Of a stretch of 64,000 nt of DNA, positions 18,438 through 26,401 are shown piece by piece. Origin of the DNA: Spirosoma sp. SC4-14 (GTDB lineage Bacteria > Bacteroidota > Bacteroidia > Cytophagales > Spirosomataceae). The DNA lies in contig NZ_CP147518.1 of the NCBI RefSeq assembly GCF_037201965.1, positions 6,565,001 to 6,629,000 of the forward strand, written 5' to 3'. Under the pieces are notes generated by a model. That model did not search any database. It saw only the letters and a program-made list of their open reading frames with translations, and had not been told where the DNA came from. The translations under genes and the position numbers were made by a program. How positions within the stretch are numbered: position 1 is the first letter of the stretch; every line of letters starts with the position of its first letter.

Positions 18438-21400
18438 ATGGTCGTTCAAAATCCTAAATCCAGCCAGTCCGCTACTCCAGCCTTTAGCCATAAAATCCGT
18501 ATTGTCACGGCGGCATCGCTTTTCGACGGACACGACGCAGCCATCAATCTGATGCGTCGGTTAATGCAGGCATCCGGCGCCGAAGTTATTCACCTGGGGC
18601 ATAACCGATCGGTAGCCGAAATTGTCGACTGCGCCATCCAGGAAGATGTACAGGGTATTGCCCTGACGAGTTATCAGGGAGGGCATCTGGAATACTTCAA
18701 ATACATGTATGACCTGCTCAACGAACGGGGGGCGGGCCATATAAAGATCTTTGGTGGTGGCGGTGGCACCATTCTTCCATCCGAAATTGAGGAGCTACAT
18801 GCCTATGGTATTGCCCGTATCTACTCCCCCGACGATGGTCGGGCTATGGGCCTGCAGGGTATGATCGACGACCTGTTGCATCAATGTGATTTCAGCCCCC
18901 CTGCCCCCAAAGGGGGAGCCTTACTAACGCCCTATGATAGTCAAACTATTGCACAATACATCACACAGGCTGAATTAGGCCACCCGTTACCAATACCGCA
19001 AAAAGCCCCCAACGGAGGTATGGGGACCGTTCTGGGCGTAACAGGCACTGGCGGAGCGGGTAAGTCTTCGCTGGTCGATGAGTTGGTTTTACGCTTTTTG
19101 CGAACATTTCCCGATAAAACGCTGGCGATTATTTCCGTCGATCCCTCGAAGCGCAAAACGGGCGGAGCCCTCCTCGGCGACCGGATTCGGATGAATGCCA
19201 TCAACTCGCCACGCGTATATATGCGGTCGCTGGCGACCCGCCAGTCGAATCTGGCTCTGAGCCGTCACGTTCAGAACGCCATCGACATCTGTAAAGCAGC
19301 CGGATTCGATCTGATTATTGTTGAAACCTCAGGCATCGGCCAGTCAGACACTGAAATCACCGAGCATGCCGACAAAACGCTCTATGTGATGACGGCAGAG
19401 TATGGAGCAGCAACGCAGTTGGAAAAGATCGACATGCTCGATTTCGCCGACATGATTGTCATTAACAAATTCGATAAACGGGGCTCACTGGATGCACTGC
19501 GCGATGTTCGGAAACAGTATCGACGCAACCATAACCTCTGGGAAACACCCGACGACGAATTACCAATCCTCGGAACCATTGCATCGCAATTCAACGATCC
19601 GGGCATGAATACGCTGTTTGGGTGGGTTCGTGCGGGGATGGCAGGGCATGATGGGGAGCGAAGAGGCCCCCTGCTCCCCCCGGCCGCCCCCGCAATCCCT
19701 GCACGAAGTATCCCCGCGCAAAGCTCTCCCACCATCATCCCCCCCGACCGGGTGCGCTATCTGGCCGAGATTGTGGAAGAGAGTCGCCGATACGACGCTT
19801 ATGTTCAGGAGCAAACAGCATTGGCGCGACAACTTTATCAGCTTGACGGCGTCATAAAAGGCCCCCTAACCTCCAAAGAAGGCACTGCCGACGCGTCTGA
19901 AGCTTCTGCTTTGGAGGTTAGGGGGCTCCTGGAGGCTTTATACACTGATCTTGAAAAGGGCGTAAGTGCCGAGTGCCGTGCGCTGTTACAGCACTGGCCC
20001 GATATGCAGAAACGCTACACAGCCGAGTTTTATGAGTATAAAGTTCGGGATAAAATAATCCGGCAACCTTTGTATACTGAGACGCTGTCGCACCTGAAGA
20101 TACCGAAAGTGAGTTTACCGAAGTATCATGATTGGGGTGATATATTGCACTGGCAGCTTACGGAGAATATACCCGGTGCGTTTCCGTATACGGCGGGTGT
20201 GTTCCCCTTAAAACGCGAAGGCGAAGATCCAACCCGAATGTTTGCGGGCGAAGGCGGCCCCGAACGAACCAACCGACGGTTCCACTATGTATCGAAAGGC
20301 TTACCTGCCAAACGACTTTCAACAGCCTTTGACTCGGTTACGCTTTATGGCGAAGACCCGGCAATGCGGCCCGACATATTCGGGAAAATCGGAAATTCAG
20401 GAGTCAGCGTTTGCACGCTCGATGACGCAAAAAAACTCTATTCTGGCTTCGACCTCTGCGATCCGGCTACGTCTGTCTCAATGACTATCAACGGGCCTGC
20501 CCCCATGCTCCTGGCTTTTTTCCTGAATGCCGCCATCGACCAGCAGTGTGAGAAATGGTTGCAGAATGCTTCGCGCGGGGAGAGCGGGGGCTTCGTGCGG
20601 GGGTTGCAGGGAATGGCGGGGAGCGAGCCCACCCCCTTCCCCCCCCTGCTATCCCCGCACGAAGCATCCCCGCGCTACAATGCTCCCCTTCCCGATGGCA
20701 ACGACGGCCTGGGACTGAGGCTGTTGGGTATCACCGGCGATAAAGTGTTGCCTCAGGAAGTTTATGAACAAATTAAAGCCGATACACTGCGCCGGGTACG
20801 TGGAACGGTTCAGGCTGATATTCTGAAAGAAGATCAGGCGCAGAATACGTGCATTTTTTCTACTGAATTTGCCCTTCGCATGATGGGCGATATTCAGCAA
20901 TATTTTACGGATAACCGGGTCCAGAATTTTTATTCCGTTTCGATTTCGGGGTATCATATTGCCGAAGCAGGTGCCAACCCAATCTCACAGTTGGCGTTCA
21001 CGCTGTCGAACGGGTTCACGTTTGTCGAATACTACCTCAGCCGGGGTATGCATATCGACGATTTTGCTCCGAACCTGTCTTTTTTCTTTTCAAACGGTAT
21101 GGACCCGGAATATACCGTGCTGGGCCGCGTTGCCCGGCGAATCTGGGCGAAGGCGATGAAACATAAATACAAAGCCAACGATCGGTCGCAGAAACTTAAA
21201 TACCATATCCAGACATCGGGCCGGAGTCTGCATGCGCAGGAAATCGCCTTCAACGACATTCGAACAACGCTACAGGCACTTCTGGCCATTTACGATAACT
21301 GCAACTCGCTGCATACCAACGCCTACGACGAAGCCATTACTACGCCTACCGAAGAGTCGGTACGCCGGGCTATGGCCATTCAGCTAATCATTAACCGGGA

Positions 21401-21899
21401 ATTTGGGCTAACCAAAAGCGAAAACCCACTTCAGGGCTCGTTTGTTGTTGAAGAACTAACCAACCTGGTCGAAGAAGCAGTCTATCAGGAGTTTCTGTCG
21501 CTTAGTGAGCGGGGCGGTGTGCTGGGCGCAATGGAACGAATGTATCAGCGCAGCAAGATTCAGGAAGAGTCGATGTATTATGAGACACTTAAACATAATG
21601 GTCAGCTCCCCCTGGTAGGTGTCAATACCTTCCTCGACCCGGCCGGATCGCCAACTACCCTGCCACATGAAGTGATTCGTTCGTCGGACGATGAAAAACG
21701 GTATGCGGTTAAATCCTGCCAGGATTTCCAGCACCACCATTACACCGAAGCCGAAACCGCCCTGGCCAATTTACAGGCAACGGCGCTGGCCAATGGCAAT
21801 ATTTTTGAAAGTTTGATGGAAGCGGCCAAAGTTTGTACCCTCGGACAATTGTCGAACGCACTCTATGCGGTGGGTGGCCAGTACCGACGAAATATGTAA
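18438..21899 (+). CDS. icmF: fused B12-dependent acyl-CoA mutase (IcmF type)
   Basis: A single chain combining the B12-binding subunit, a MeaB-like G-protein chaperone and the large mutase subunit; the family interconverts isobutyryl-CoA and n-butyryl-CoA (some members pivalyl- or methylmalonyl-type substrates). B12 domain ~20-150 (SLFDGHDAAIN, HLGHNRSVAEI). G domain from ~200 with P-loop GTGGAGKSS and NKFD near 342. Mutase domain ~540-1090 (RRFHYVSKGLPAKRLSTAFD, VSISGYHIAEAGANP). ATG at 18438 is preferred to TTG at 18432. At 1153 residues it is ~60 longer than known IcmFs (about 1090, from memory), and the excess matches four GC-rich palindromic inserts at residues ~152-165, 395-429, 475-497 and 711-746. 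The frame stays open throughout. Confidence 0.9.
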   Translation: MVVQNPKSSQSATPAFSHKIRIVTAASLFDGHDAAINLMRRLMQASGAEVIHLGHNRSVAEIVDCAIQEDVQGIALTSYQGGHLEYFKYMYDLLNERGAGHIKIFGGGGGTILPSEIEELHAYGIARIYSPDDGRAMGLQGMIDDLLHQCDFSPPAPKGGALLTPYDSQTIAQYITQAELGHPLPIPQKAPNGGMGTVLGVTGTGGAGKSSLVDELVLRFLRTFPDKTLAIISVDPSKRKTGGALLGDRIRMNAINSPRVYMRSLATRQSNLALSRHVQNAIDICKAAGFDLIIVETSGIGQSDTEITEHADKTLYVMTAEYGAATQLEKIDMLDFADMIVINKFDKRGSLDALRDVRKQYRRNHNLWETPDDELPILGTIASQFNDPGMNTLFGWVRAGMAGHDGERRGPLLPPAAPAIPARSIPAQSSPTIIPPDRVRYLAEIVEESRRYDAYVQEQTALARQLYQLDGVIKGPLTSKEGTADASEASALEVRGLLEALYTDLEKGVSAECRALLQHWPDMQKRYTAEFYEYKVRDKIIRQPLYTETLSHLKIPKVSLPKYHDWGDILHWQLTENIPGAFPYTAGVFPLKREGEDPTRMFAGEGGPERTNRRFHYVSKGLPAKRLSTAFDSVTLYGEDPAMRPDIFGKIGNSGVSVCTLDDAKKLYSGFDLCDPATSVSMTINGPAPMLLAFFLNAAIDQQCEKWLQNASRGESGGFVRGLQGMAGSEPTPFPPLLSPHEASPRYNAPLPDGNDGLGLRLLGITGDKVLPQEVYEQIKADTLRRVRGTVQADILKEDQAQNTCIFSTEFALRMMGDIQQYFTDNRVQNFYSVSISGYHIAEAGANPISQLAFTLSNGFTFVEYYLSRGMHIDDFAPNLSFFFSNGMDPEYTVLGRVARRIWAKAMKHKYKANDRSQKLKYHIQTSGRSLHAQEIAFNDIRTTLQALLAIYDNCNSLHTNAYDEAITTPTEESVRRAMAIQLIINREFGLTKSENPLQGSFVVEELTNLVEEAVYQEFLSLSERGGVLGAMERMYQRSKIQEESMYYETLKHNGQLPLVGVNTFLDPAGSPTTLPHEVIRSSDDEKRYAVKSCQDFQHHHYTEAETALANLQATALANGNIFESLMEAAKVCTLGQLSNALYAVGGQYRRNM
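18891..18930. repeat. in-frame palindromic insert a in icmF
   Basis: The GC-rich stretch agcccccctgcccccaaag followed by ggggga encodes SPPAPKGGAL in the linker between the B12 and G domains. ccccc (18904-18908) pairs with ggggg (18912-18916). It resembles one half of insert c (gccccctaacctccaaag). Confidence 0.5.
19621..19725. repeat. in-frame palindromic insert b in icmF
   Basis: Arms 19627-19644 and 19690-19707 are inverted repeats (18 positions, 3 mismatches). The left 37 bases match insert d at 31 of 37 positions. The coding frame gives AGMAGHDGERRGPLLPP and PAIPARSIPAQSS, while the next frame gives GGFVRGWQGMMGSE, almost the peptide encoded by insert d. The two copies are therefore read in different frames. 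Confidence 0.75.
19861..19926. repeat. in-frame palindromic insert c in icmF
   Basis: A perfect 18-bp inverted repeat: gccccctaacctccaaag (19861-19878) and its complement at 19909-19926, with a 30-base loop. It encodes GPLTSKEG ... ALEVRGLL within a helical linker. It belongs to a different family from inserts b and d. Confidence 0.75.
20568..20675. repeat. in-frame palindromic insert d in icmF
   Basis: A 108-base (36-codon) element with a perfect inner inverted repeat (20590-20602 / 20653-20665, gcttcgtgcgggg) and an outer 9-bp pair (20573-20581 / 20667-20675). It encodes GESGGFVRGLQGMAGSEPTP and a Pro-rich tail between two mutase blocks, where other IcmFs have a short charged segment. Confidence 0.78.
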
Positions 21900-21989
21900 A
21901 CTACCTACCAACCATGTATTACAAAAAATACATACGAAATCGTTACTATCCATCCTTTTAAATAGTAACAAGTAATTTAGAATCTGAGT

Positions 21990-22034
21990 AAAGCCTGCTG
22001 ATCGTATTTAAAATAGATGCGATTAACAGGCTTT
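21990..22034 (+). terminator. terminator after icmF
   Basis: aaagcctgctgatcg (from 21991) pairs with cgattaacaggcttt with two mismatches and is followed by a T run. This places the end of the icmF transcript here and argues against the ATG at 22017 as start of the next gene. Confidence 0.7.
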
Positions 22035-22094
22035 TTGTTGCTTTATAATGTCACAATTACTAATATTAGGTATCCACGCTACTATACACTTGAT

Positions 22095-23798
22095 ATGATT
22101 AAAATTAACTTAACAACCGTCCTTTCATCCTTTTTTTTCTTTTTTTATCACAATCTTTCAGCCCAATTACAACTTACTTTCCCAACCAGCCGACTGGTTT
22201 TCCAGCGAAATCAAAATAATCAGGCCAGCATATGGGTCACGGGGCAATGCCCCGCCAATACGACACAGGTTAAAGCTCAGCTAACGGTACGGCAGGGAGG
22301 AACCGCTACCGGCTGGATCGTTCTCGACAGTCAGCCTGCTGGCGGAACATTTCAGGGGTCGTTTTCAGCCGTAACCGGCGGATGGTATGATCTGACGGTG
22401 AAAGCCTACGCTGGAAGTACCGAAATTGCTTCTACAACGATGGACCGCATTGGAGTTGGCGAAGTGTTCGTTACGGCTGGGCAATCTAATTCGTGGGGAA
22501 CAAATTGTTATACCGGACAGGCCAGCGACGACCGCGTGTCTATTATCAATTACTGGACAGGCCAGCAAGGGCAATTTACAGAAAGCTCATTACCCTTTAC
22601 CGTTAGCCACGCCGATCTAGCAACCGGAATTACTAACACAGGTATGTTTCCGGGTGCTTATTTATACGTCTGGGGCGCTCTGGGCGACCGGCTGGTTACT
22701 CAACTAGGCGTACCGACCATGTTCTACGGGGCGTCGTATCCGGCAACGAACTCCAAACATTGGGTTCATTCAGCGAATGGCGAAGAAGAGTGGGGAACAC
22801 TTACGAAAAATATGCCCTACCGGGCCTTGGGAGCTACTATTCTGCATTACCTAAAACGCACCGGTGTTCGGGCCGTTTTATGGCACCAGGGCGAAGGCGA
22901 TAACTACTATCAGACCTATGACGACTACGTGAACAACATTGGCACGGTGATCGACAAATCGCGTAGTCAATTAGGCTTTGGTACGCTTAGCTGGGTACTG
23001 TCGCGGGTCAGCTACATGCCAGCCGCCATAAGTAGCGAGTATGTAAATCATGAAACAGACCCGAATATTATTGCCGCTCAAAACACGCTGGCCGGAAATC
23101 TAAATAACTGGGCAGGCCCCGCCACCGATAGCATGATTTACCCCACCTATCGTAAAGGCGACTACTTTCATCTGCACTTCGACTCCGACGACTGCCCGGC
23201 GCTAACCGATGTATGGAATCAGGCCGTCTCGACAACCTATTTTAGCTCACGCGAACCTTCAGTTCCGAGCCGTTTGGTATTGCTCACAACAGGCTATGTT
23301 TTACCCTTCACAACAAGTGCCGGGCAAAGTGTTCAGGTTCCCTATTTTTCGCGGGTACCCACCCGTGCCGACAATCAGTACCAGGTCGATCTGTTAACCG
23401 AATCAGGATGCACGCTGGTAACACTTGCTACAGGCACAGGCAATCCGATTACGGTTACACTACCGAGCTGGGCCAACGGCCGTTATCGGTTTCGGGTAAA
23501 ATCGACGTCGCCAGTCAACGTTGGCGAGTTCAGCGAACCGATCACCATCACTGGCTCTGGCAGTGGCCTTCCGAGTGTGTTCCCGCCTAACGAATTTAAC
23601 TCGATTCAGAATGGCAACTGGAACAATGCGCAGGTATGGTCGTGCGGCTGGCTCCCTGGTCTGTCCGATAGCGTTAAGCTAAATCATACTATTACGATGC
23701 CAACCGGGTATCAGGGCCAGGCCGGAACGCTCCAGTTTAACAGTGGCTCAAAACTGATTTATCAGGCTGGTAGTTTGCTACGGTTGAAAGCGAATTAA
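22095..23798 (+). CDS. secreted SASA-type esterase, paralogue of the 1020-4007 protein
   Basis: About 567 residues. The start at 22095 (MIKINLTTVLSS, signal peptide ending LSAQ) is preferred to an in-frame ATG at 22017 that falls inside the icmF terminator. The SGNH/SASA domain shows GVGEVFVTAGQSNSWGT, LWHQGEGDNYY and an FHLHFDSDD His block. An Ig-like domain (LVLLTTGYVLPF ... FRVKSTSP) follows, and a short C-terminal module (NWNNAQVWSCGWLPG) ends the protein. Similarity to 1020-4007 covers ~500 residues from LTFPTSRLVFQR on, but the DUF11 tail is absent. Likely a periplasmic or surface carbohydrate acetylesterase; substrate unknown. Confidence 0.83.
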   Translation: MIKINLTTVLSSFFFFFYHNLSAQLQLTFPTSRLVFQRNQNNQASIWVTGQCPANTTQVKAQLTVRQGGTATGWIVLDSQPAGGTFQGSFSAVTGGWYDLTVKAYAGSTEIASTTMDRIGVGEVFVTAGQSNSWGTNCYTGQASDDRVSIINYWTGQQGQFTESSLPFTVSHADLATGITNTGMFPGAYLYVWGALGDRLVTQLGVPTMFYGASYPATNSKHWVHSANGEEEWGTLTKNMPYRALGATILHYLKRTGVRAVLWHQGEGDNYYQTYDDYVNNIGTVIDKSRSQLGFGTLSWVLSRVSYMPAAISSEYVNHETDPNIIAAQNTLAGNLNNWAGPATDSMIYPTYRKGDYFHLHFDSDDCPALTDVWNQAVSTTYFSSREPSVPSRLVLLTTGYVLPFTTSAGQSVQVPYFSRVPTRADNQYQVDLLTESGCTLVTLATGTGNPITVTLPSWANGRYRFRVKSTSPVNVGEFSEPITITGSGSGLPSVFPPNEFNSIQNGNWNNAQVWSCGWLPGLSDSVKLNHTITMPTGYQGQAGTLQFNSGSKLIYQAGSLLRLKAN

Positions 23799-23853
23799 GG
23801 CTCAGGAGTTCAATCTCTATGTAGCTTTGTATACAAATCTGGCCAACAGTAAC

Positions 23854-23934
23854 AGAGGACTTACTTATAACAATTAACAATGCCGAACCAGACCGCCAGT
23901 GCAAGCATTGTTAATTGTTATAAAAAAGTCCTCT
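23854..23934. terminator. 30-bp inverted repeat, bidirectional terminator
   Basis: Arms 23854-23883 and 23905-23934 match at 28 of 30 positions with a 21-base loop. It sits between two converging genes and has A/T runs in the arms, so it can end both transcripts. Confidence 0.75.
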
Positions 23935-23946
23935 ATCCGAACAATT

Positions 23947-24279
23947 TTATGCAGTCGTATCGTCAACAGAAGCGTCGGGCGCATTGCGCATCACCGAATC
24001 GATACCATTGTCGCGGCCGGCTTCGCTTTCATACATCTGGCTGCTTCCGATTACCTGCCCATTTCCAGCTTTCAGATTGAAAAAGAATTTACCGTTCGAT
24101 GCAGTCTTTCGCTCGAAACGTCCTTCGTCGGCTGAGTTTTTACGAACCGATTCGATACCATTTTCGCAGCCTGCTTTGGCCGAATAACCTTCACTAGTCA
24201 GAATAACCTGACCGTTATCTGCTTTCAGATTGAACTGGAATTCTCCATTCGTTCTTGTCGAAATTACAAACTTGCCCAT
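23947..24279 (-). CDS. YegP-like DUF1508 protein, two repeats
   Basis: A 110-residue cytoplasmic protein made of two DUF1508 repeats: KFVISTRTNGEFQFNLKADN ... SEGYSAKAGCENGIESVRKN and GKFFFNLKAGN ... QMYESEAGRDNGIDSVMRN. The fold is known from E. coli YegP; the biochemical role is not established. It is complete and of the usual length for the two-repeat form. Upstream on its strand lies TATTATTG (one mismatch to TAnnTTTG), a possible -7 element. The gene is convergent with the SASA gene. Confidence 0.85.
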   Translation of the reverse strand: MGKFVISTRTNGEFQFNLKADNGQVILTSEGYSAKAGCENGIESVRKNSADEGRFERKTASNGKFFFNLKAGNGQVIGSSQMYESEAGRDNGIDSVMRNAPDASVDDTTA

Positions 24280-24605
24280 ACGATAGATACGCTTTATTTT
24301 GTGCTATAAATTGTTTGCAGAGCAATAATACAAAGAACCCATAAAAGCACAACAATTAAATATATTTTAGTAACTTAATAGTTACTTATCCTATAGACTT
24401 AAAACTTTTACTCAAGAGACTTTTGCAAAAACCGTGGCACGATTCTCTCATTAGGCACAAGCTAACCCTGGTGCGTTATATGCTGGCACGTTTTTTTGCG
24501 AAAGCTGTGAACGAAAGTTGAATAGCTATTCTGTCAATTGCTCATAGGCTCGTAAATACAAATTACTCTGCAACGAAATCGATGTTTAGCCAGTTACCTT
24601 GCTGT
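24280..24605. repeat. intergenic gap with imperfect inverted repeat of the ccgtggcac family
   Basis: gcaaaaaccgtggcacg (from about 24425) and gctggcacgttttttt (from about 24482) face each other as an imperfect inverted repeat. The core matches the hairpin after aspS. The rest of the 326 bases holds no gene that can be supported. Confidence 0.5.
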
Positions 24606-25634
24606 ATGGCAAACGTTTCGCTCGGTTCGCTGCTGGCCCGCGTTGGGCTCGATTGGTTTATTCTTGCTTTGCTGGCCATGATTGGTCTGGCTAAACTGTG
24701 GCCCCAGCCGGGTGTTCAGGAGGGCTTACTATCCTTATCATCACTGGCCAATTTTGGTGTTTCGGTGATCTTCTTTTTCTATGGGCTGCGGCTCAATTTC
24801 GACCAGCTTCGAACCGGACTTCGAAACTATCGGCTTCATCTGCTCATTCATAGTACAACATTCATTCTTTTTCCGGCCGTAGTACTCACCGCCCGTAGTT
24901 TGCTGATGACGCCCGAGACAGAACTGCTCTGGCTCGGCATTTTCTACGTAGCGGCCCTGCCCTCAACGGTTTCGTCGTCGGTAGTAATGGTTTCCATTGC
25001 GGGGGGAAACATACCAGCAGCGATCTTTAATGCCAGCATTTCCAGCCTGATTGGAGTATTTGTAACACCAATCTGGATGAGTTTTTTGCTAAGCAGTACC
25101 AACGGGCAATACGATCTGGCAGGTGTTATTGGCAAACTGACCATACAGGTGATTGTACCGGTATTGCTGGGGTTGTTGCTAAACCGGCGGTTAGGCTGGT
25201 TTGCCGAGCGAAACAAGACTTATCTGCGCTATTTCGATCAAACAACCATCCTGCTCATCGTTTACACTGCTTTTTGTGAGTCGTTTACCCGAAACCTGTT
25301 CGCCAGTCTTTCTACAATTGACCTGCTCTGGCTAGCGGGTTTATTACTCGGGCTTTTTTTTCTGATTTTTGGCTTTATCACGCTGATAAGCAAACTACTC
25401 CATTTCAATCGTGAAGACCGCGTTACGGCTTTGTTTTGCGGTTCCAAAAAGTCATTAATCCAGGGCAGTGTGATGGCAAACGTATTATTTTCAGCTTCTG
25501 TTGCCGGAGTAGCCCTGATGCCCATTATGATGTACCATGCGCTTCAGCTCATCGTTGCCAGCATTATTGCCCAGTCGATGCAGCGACGCCAACTCATGTC
25601 GAAAGCTGCTCAGGAACGATTCCGGGAGATTTAG
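24606..25634 (+). CDS. bile acid:sodium symporter family protein (YfeH-like)
   Basis: A 342-residue membrane protein of the SBF-like/YfeH group with about ten hydrophobic segments, in the BASS/SBF fold that carries organic anions with sodium. Diagnostic parts are FGVSVIFFFYGLRLNFDQL near the N-terminus and FCGSKKSLIQGSVMANVLF near the C-terminus. ATG 24606 (MANVSLGSLLARVGLDWF) fits family N-termini better than ATG 24582. The real substrate of this group is unknown. The gene stands alone. Confidence 0.8.
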   Translation: MANVSLGSLLARVGLDWFILALLAMIGLAKLWPQPGVQEGLLSLSSLANFGVSVIFFFYGLRLNFDQLRTGLRNYRLHLLIHSTTFILFPAVVLTARSLLMTPETELLWLGIFYVAALPSTVSSSVVMVSIAGGNIPAAIFNASISSLIGVFVTPIWMSFLLSSTNGQYDLAGVIGKLTIQVIVPVLLGLLLNRRLGWFAERNKTYLRYFDQTTILLIVYTAFCESFTRNLFASLSTIDLLWLAGLLLGLFFLIFGFITLISKLLHFNREDRVTALFCGSKKSLIQGSVMANVLFSASVAGVALMPIMMYHALQLIVASIIAQSMQRRQLMSKAAQERFREI

Positions 25635-25738
25635 CATCCAAAAACCGTCATTCGGCCAGAATACCCCATAGGCCCATTAAACGCTACCTGTCGATTTCCT
25701 TCTAAGAATCAGTAACGCACAAAAAAACACATACTGAC

Positions 25739-26131
25739 ATGAAAAAGACAATCATAGCCGCCCTCGCATTCTTCGCTCTTTCAACTGGTGCCACGTTCGC
25801 TCAACGCGCCTATTCGAAACCTTTCGACAATCGCGGTCCTCAATATGGCAACTCCCGCTACGACAGAGACCAGTTTCAGGACGACCTCAAAATCGACCGC
25901 ATCGACGCCATCGTTGGCCTGTCGCGCCGTCAGGAAAAACAGTTACACAAAATCGAAGATAACTACGATCGCATCATGCAAACTTCCCGTATGACGCCCG
26001 ATGGTCTTCGTCAGCTTAAACTCCGCAAACGTCAGGATATGCTCGCCGTATTGACTTCGGCCCAGCGCGATCGGTTATTCGCCAGCCAGCCTTATGGCAA
26101 CCGCAATGCTCCTCTTGGCCGCAGAGGCTAA
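25739..26131 (+). CDS. small secreted Spy/CpxP-like protein
   Basis: A 130-residue protein with a signal peptide (MKKTIIAALAFFALS ... ATFAQ). The mature part is helical and charged, with a central RQEKQLHKIEDNYDR helix and the LTSAQR motif near the end, as in periplasmic Spy/CpxP-type proteins with LTxxQ motifs. The N-terminal mature segment and the tail are rich in Arg, Asn and Gly. A periplasmic chaperone or stress role is inferred only from this resemblance. A terminator follows. Confidence 0.6.
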   Translation: MKKTIIAALAFFALSTGATFAQRAYSKPFDNRGPQYGNSRYDRDQFQDDLKIDRIDAIVGLSRRQEKQLHKIEDNYDRIMQTSRMTPDGLRQLKLRKRQDMLAVLTSAQRDRLFASQPYGNRNAPLGRRG

Positions 26132-26203
26132 TATATAGTCAGCGCTTCGTAGAATCGGGTTCCAGTGGGTTAAGGAATCGGATTACTAGCTAGCCAGACA
26201 ACC

Positions 26204-26251
26204 AAAAGCAGTCCCGTTGGGTTGATTCGTCAACCTGATGGGGCTGCTTTT
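26204..26251 (+). terminator. terminator after the Spy-like gene
   Basis: aaaagcagtcccgttgggttga pairs with tcaacctgatggggctgctttt around a ttcg loop with four mismatches, followed by a run of T. A typical intrinsic terminator. Confidence 0.8.
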
Positions 26252-26308
26252 TTAGGAGTAGTCGTTATTTTTGACATCATTTGTCTTCGGTGTCATTGGG
26301 GGTTAGTC

Positions 26309-26387
26309 ATTTGTTATTGGCCACAGAGGCACAGCGTACACAGAGTTTTTAGTCGGTTGTATGTATTCTCTGTGGCCAATAACAAAT
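26309..26387. repeat. 20-bp perfect inverted repeat upstream of the GH1 gene
   Basis: atttgttattggccacagag (26309-26328) is exactly inverted at 26368-26387. The loop holds gcacagcgtacacagag. The sequence resembles dispersed cacagaggcacag-type palindromes of other genomes (from memory). It ends 14 bases before the chosen GH1 start and could shape the leader or be a small mobile repeat. Confidence 0.65.
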
Positions 26388-26401
26388 TAACCAAAAGACC
26401 A

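Noticed and set aside
19382..19857. Several 60-118 codon frames overlapping icmF inserts on both strands
   Set aside because: They result from the stop-poor GC-rich palindromes, not from separate genes; their similarity to each other is used as evidence for the repeat.
26222..26401. N-terminal extension of the GH1 protein
   Set aside because: The extra 60 codons run through the previous terminator and an exact inverted repeat; the family N-terminus begins after 26402.
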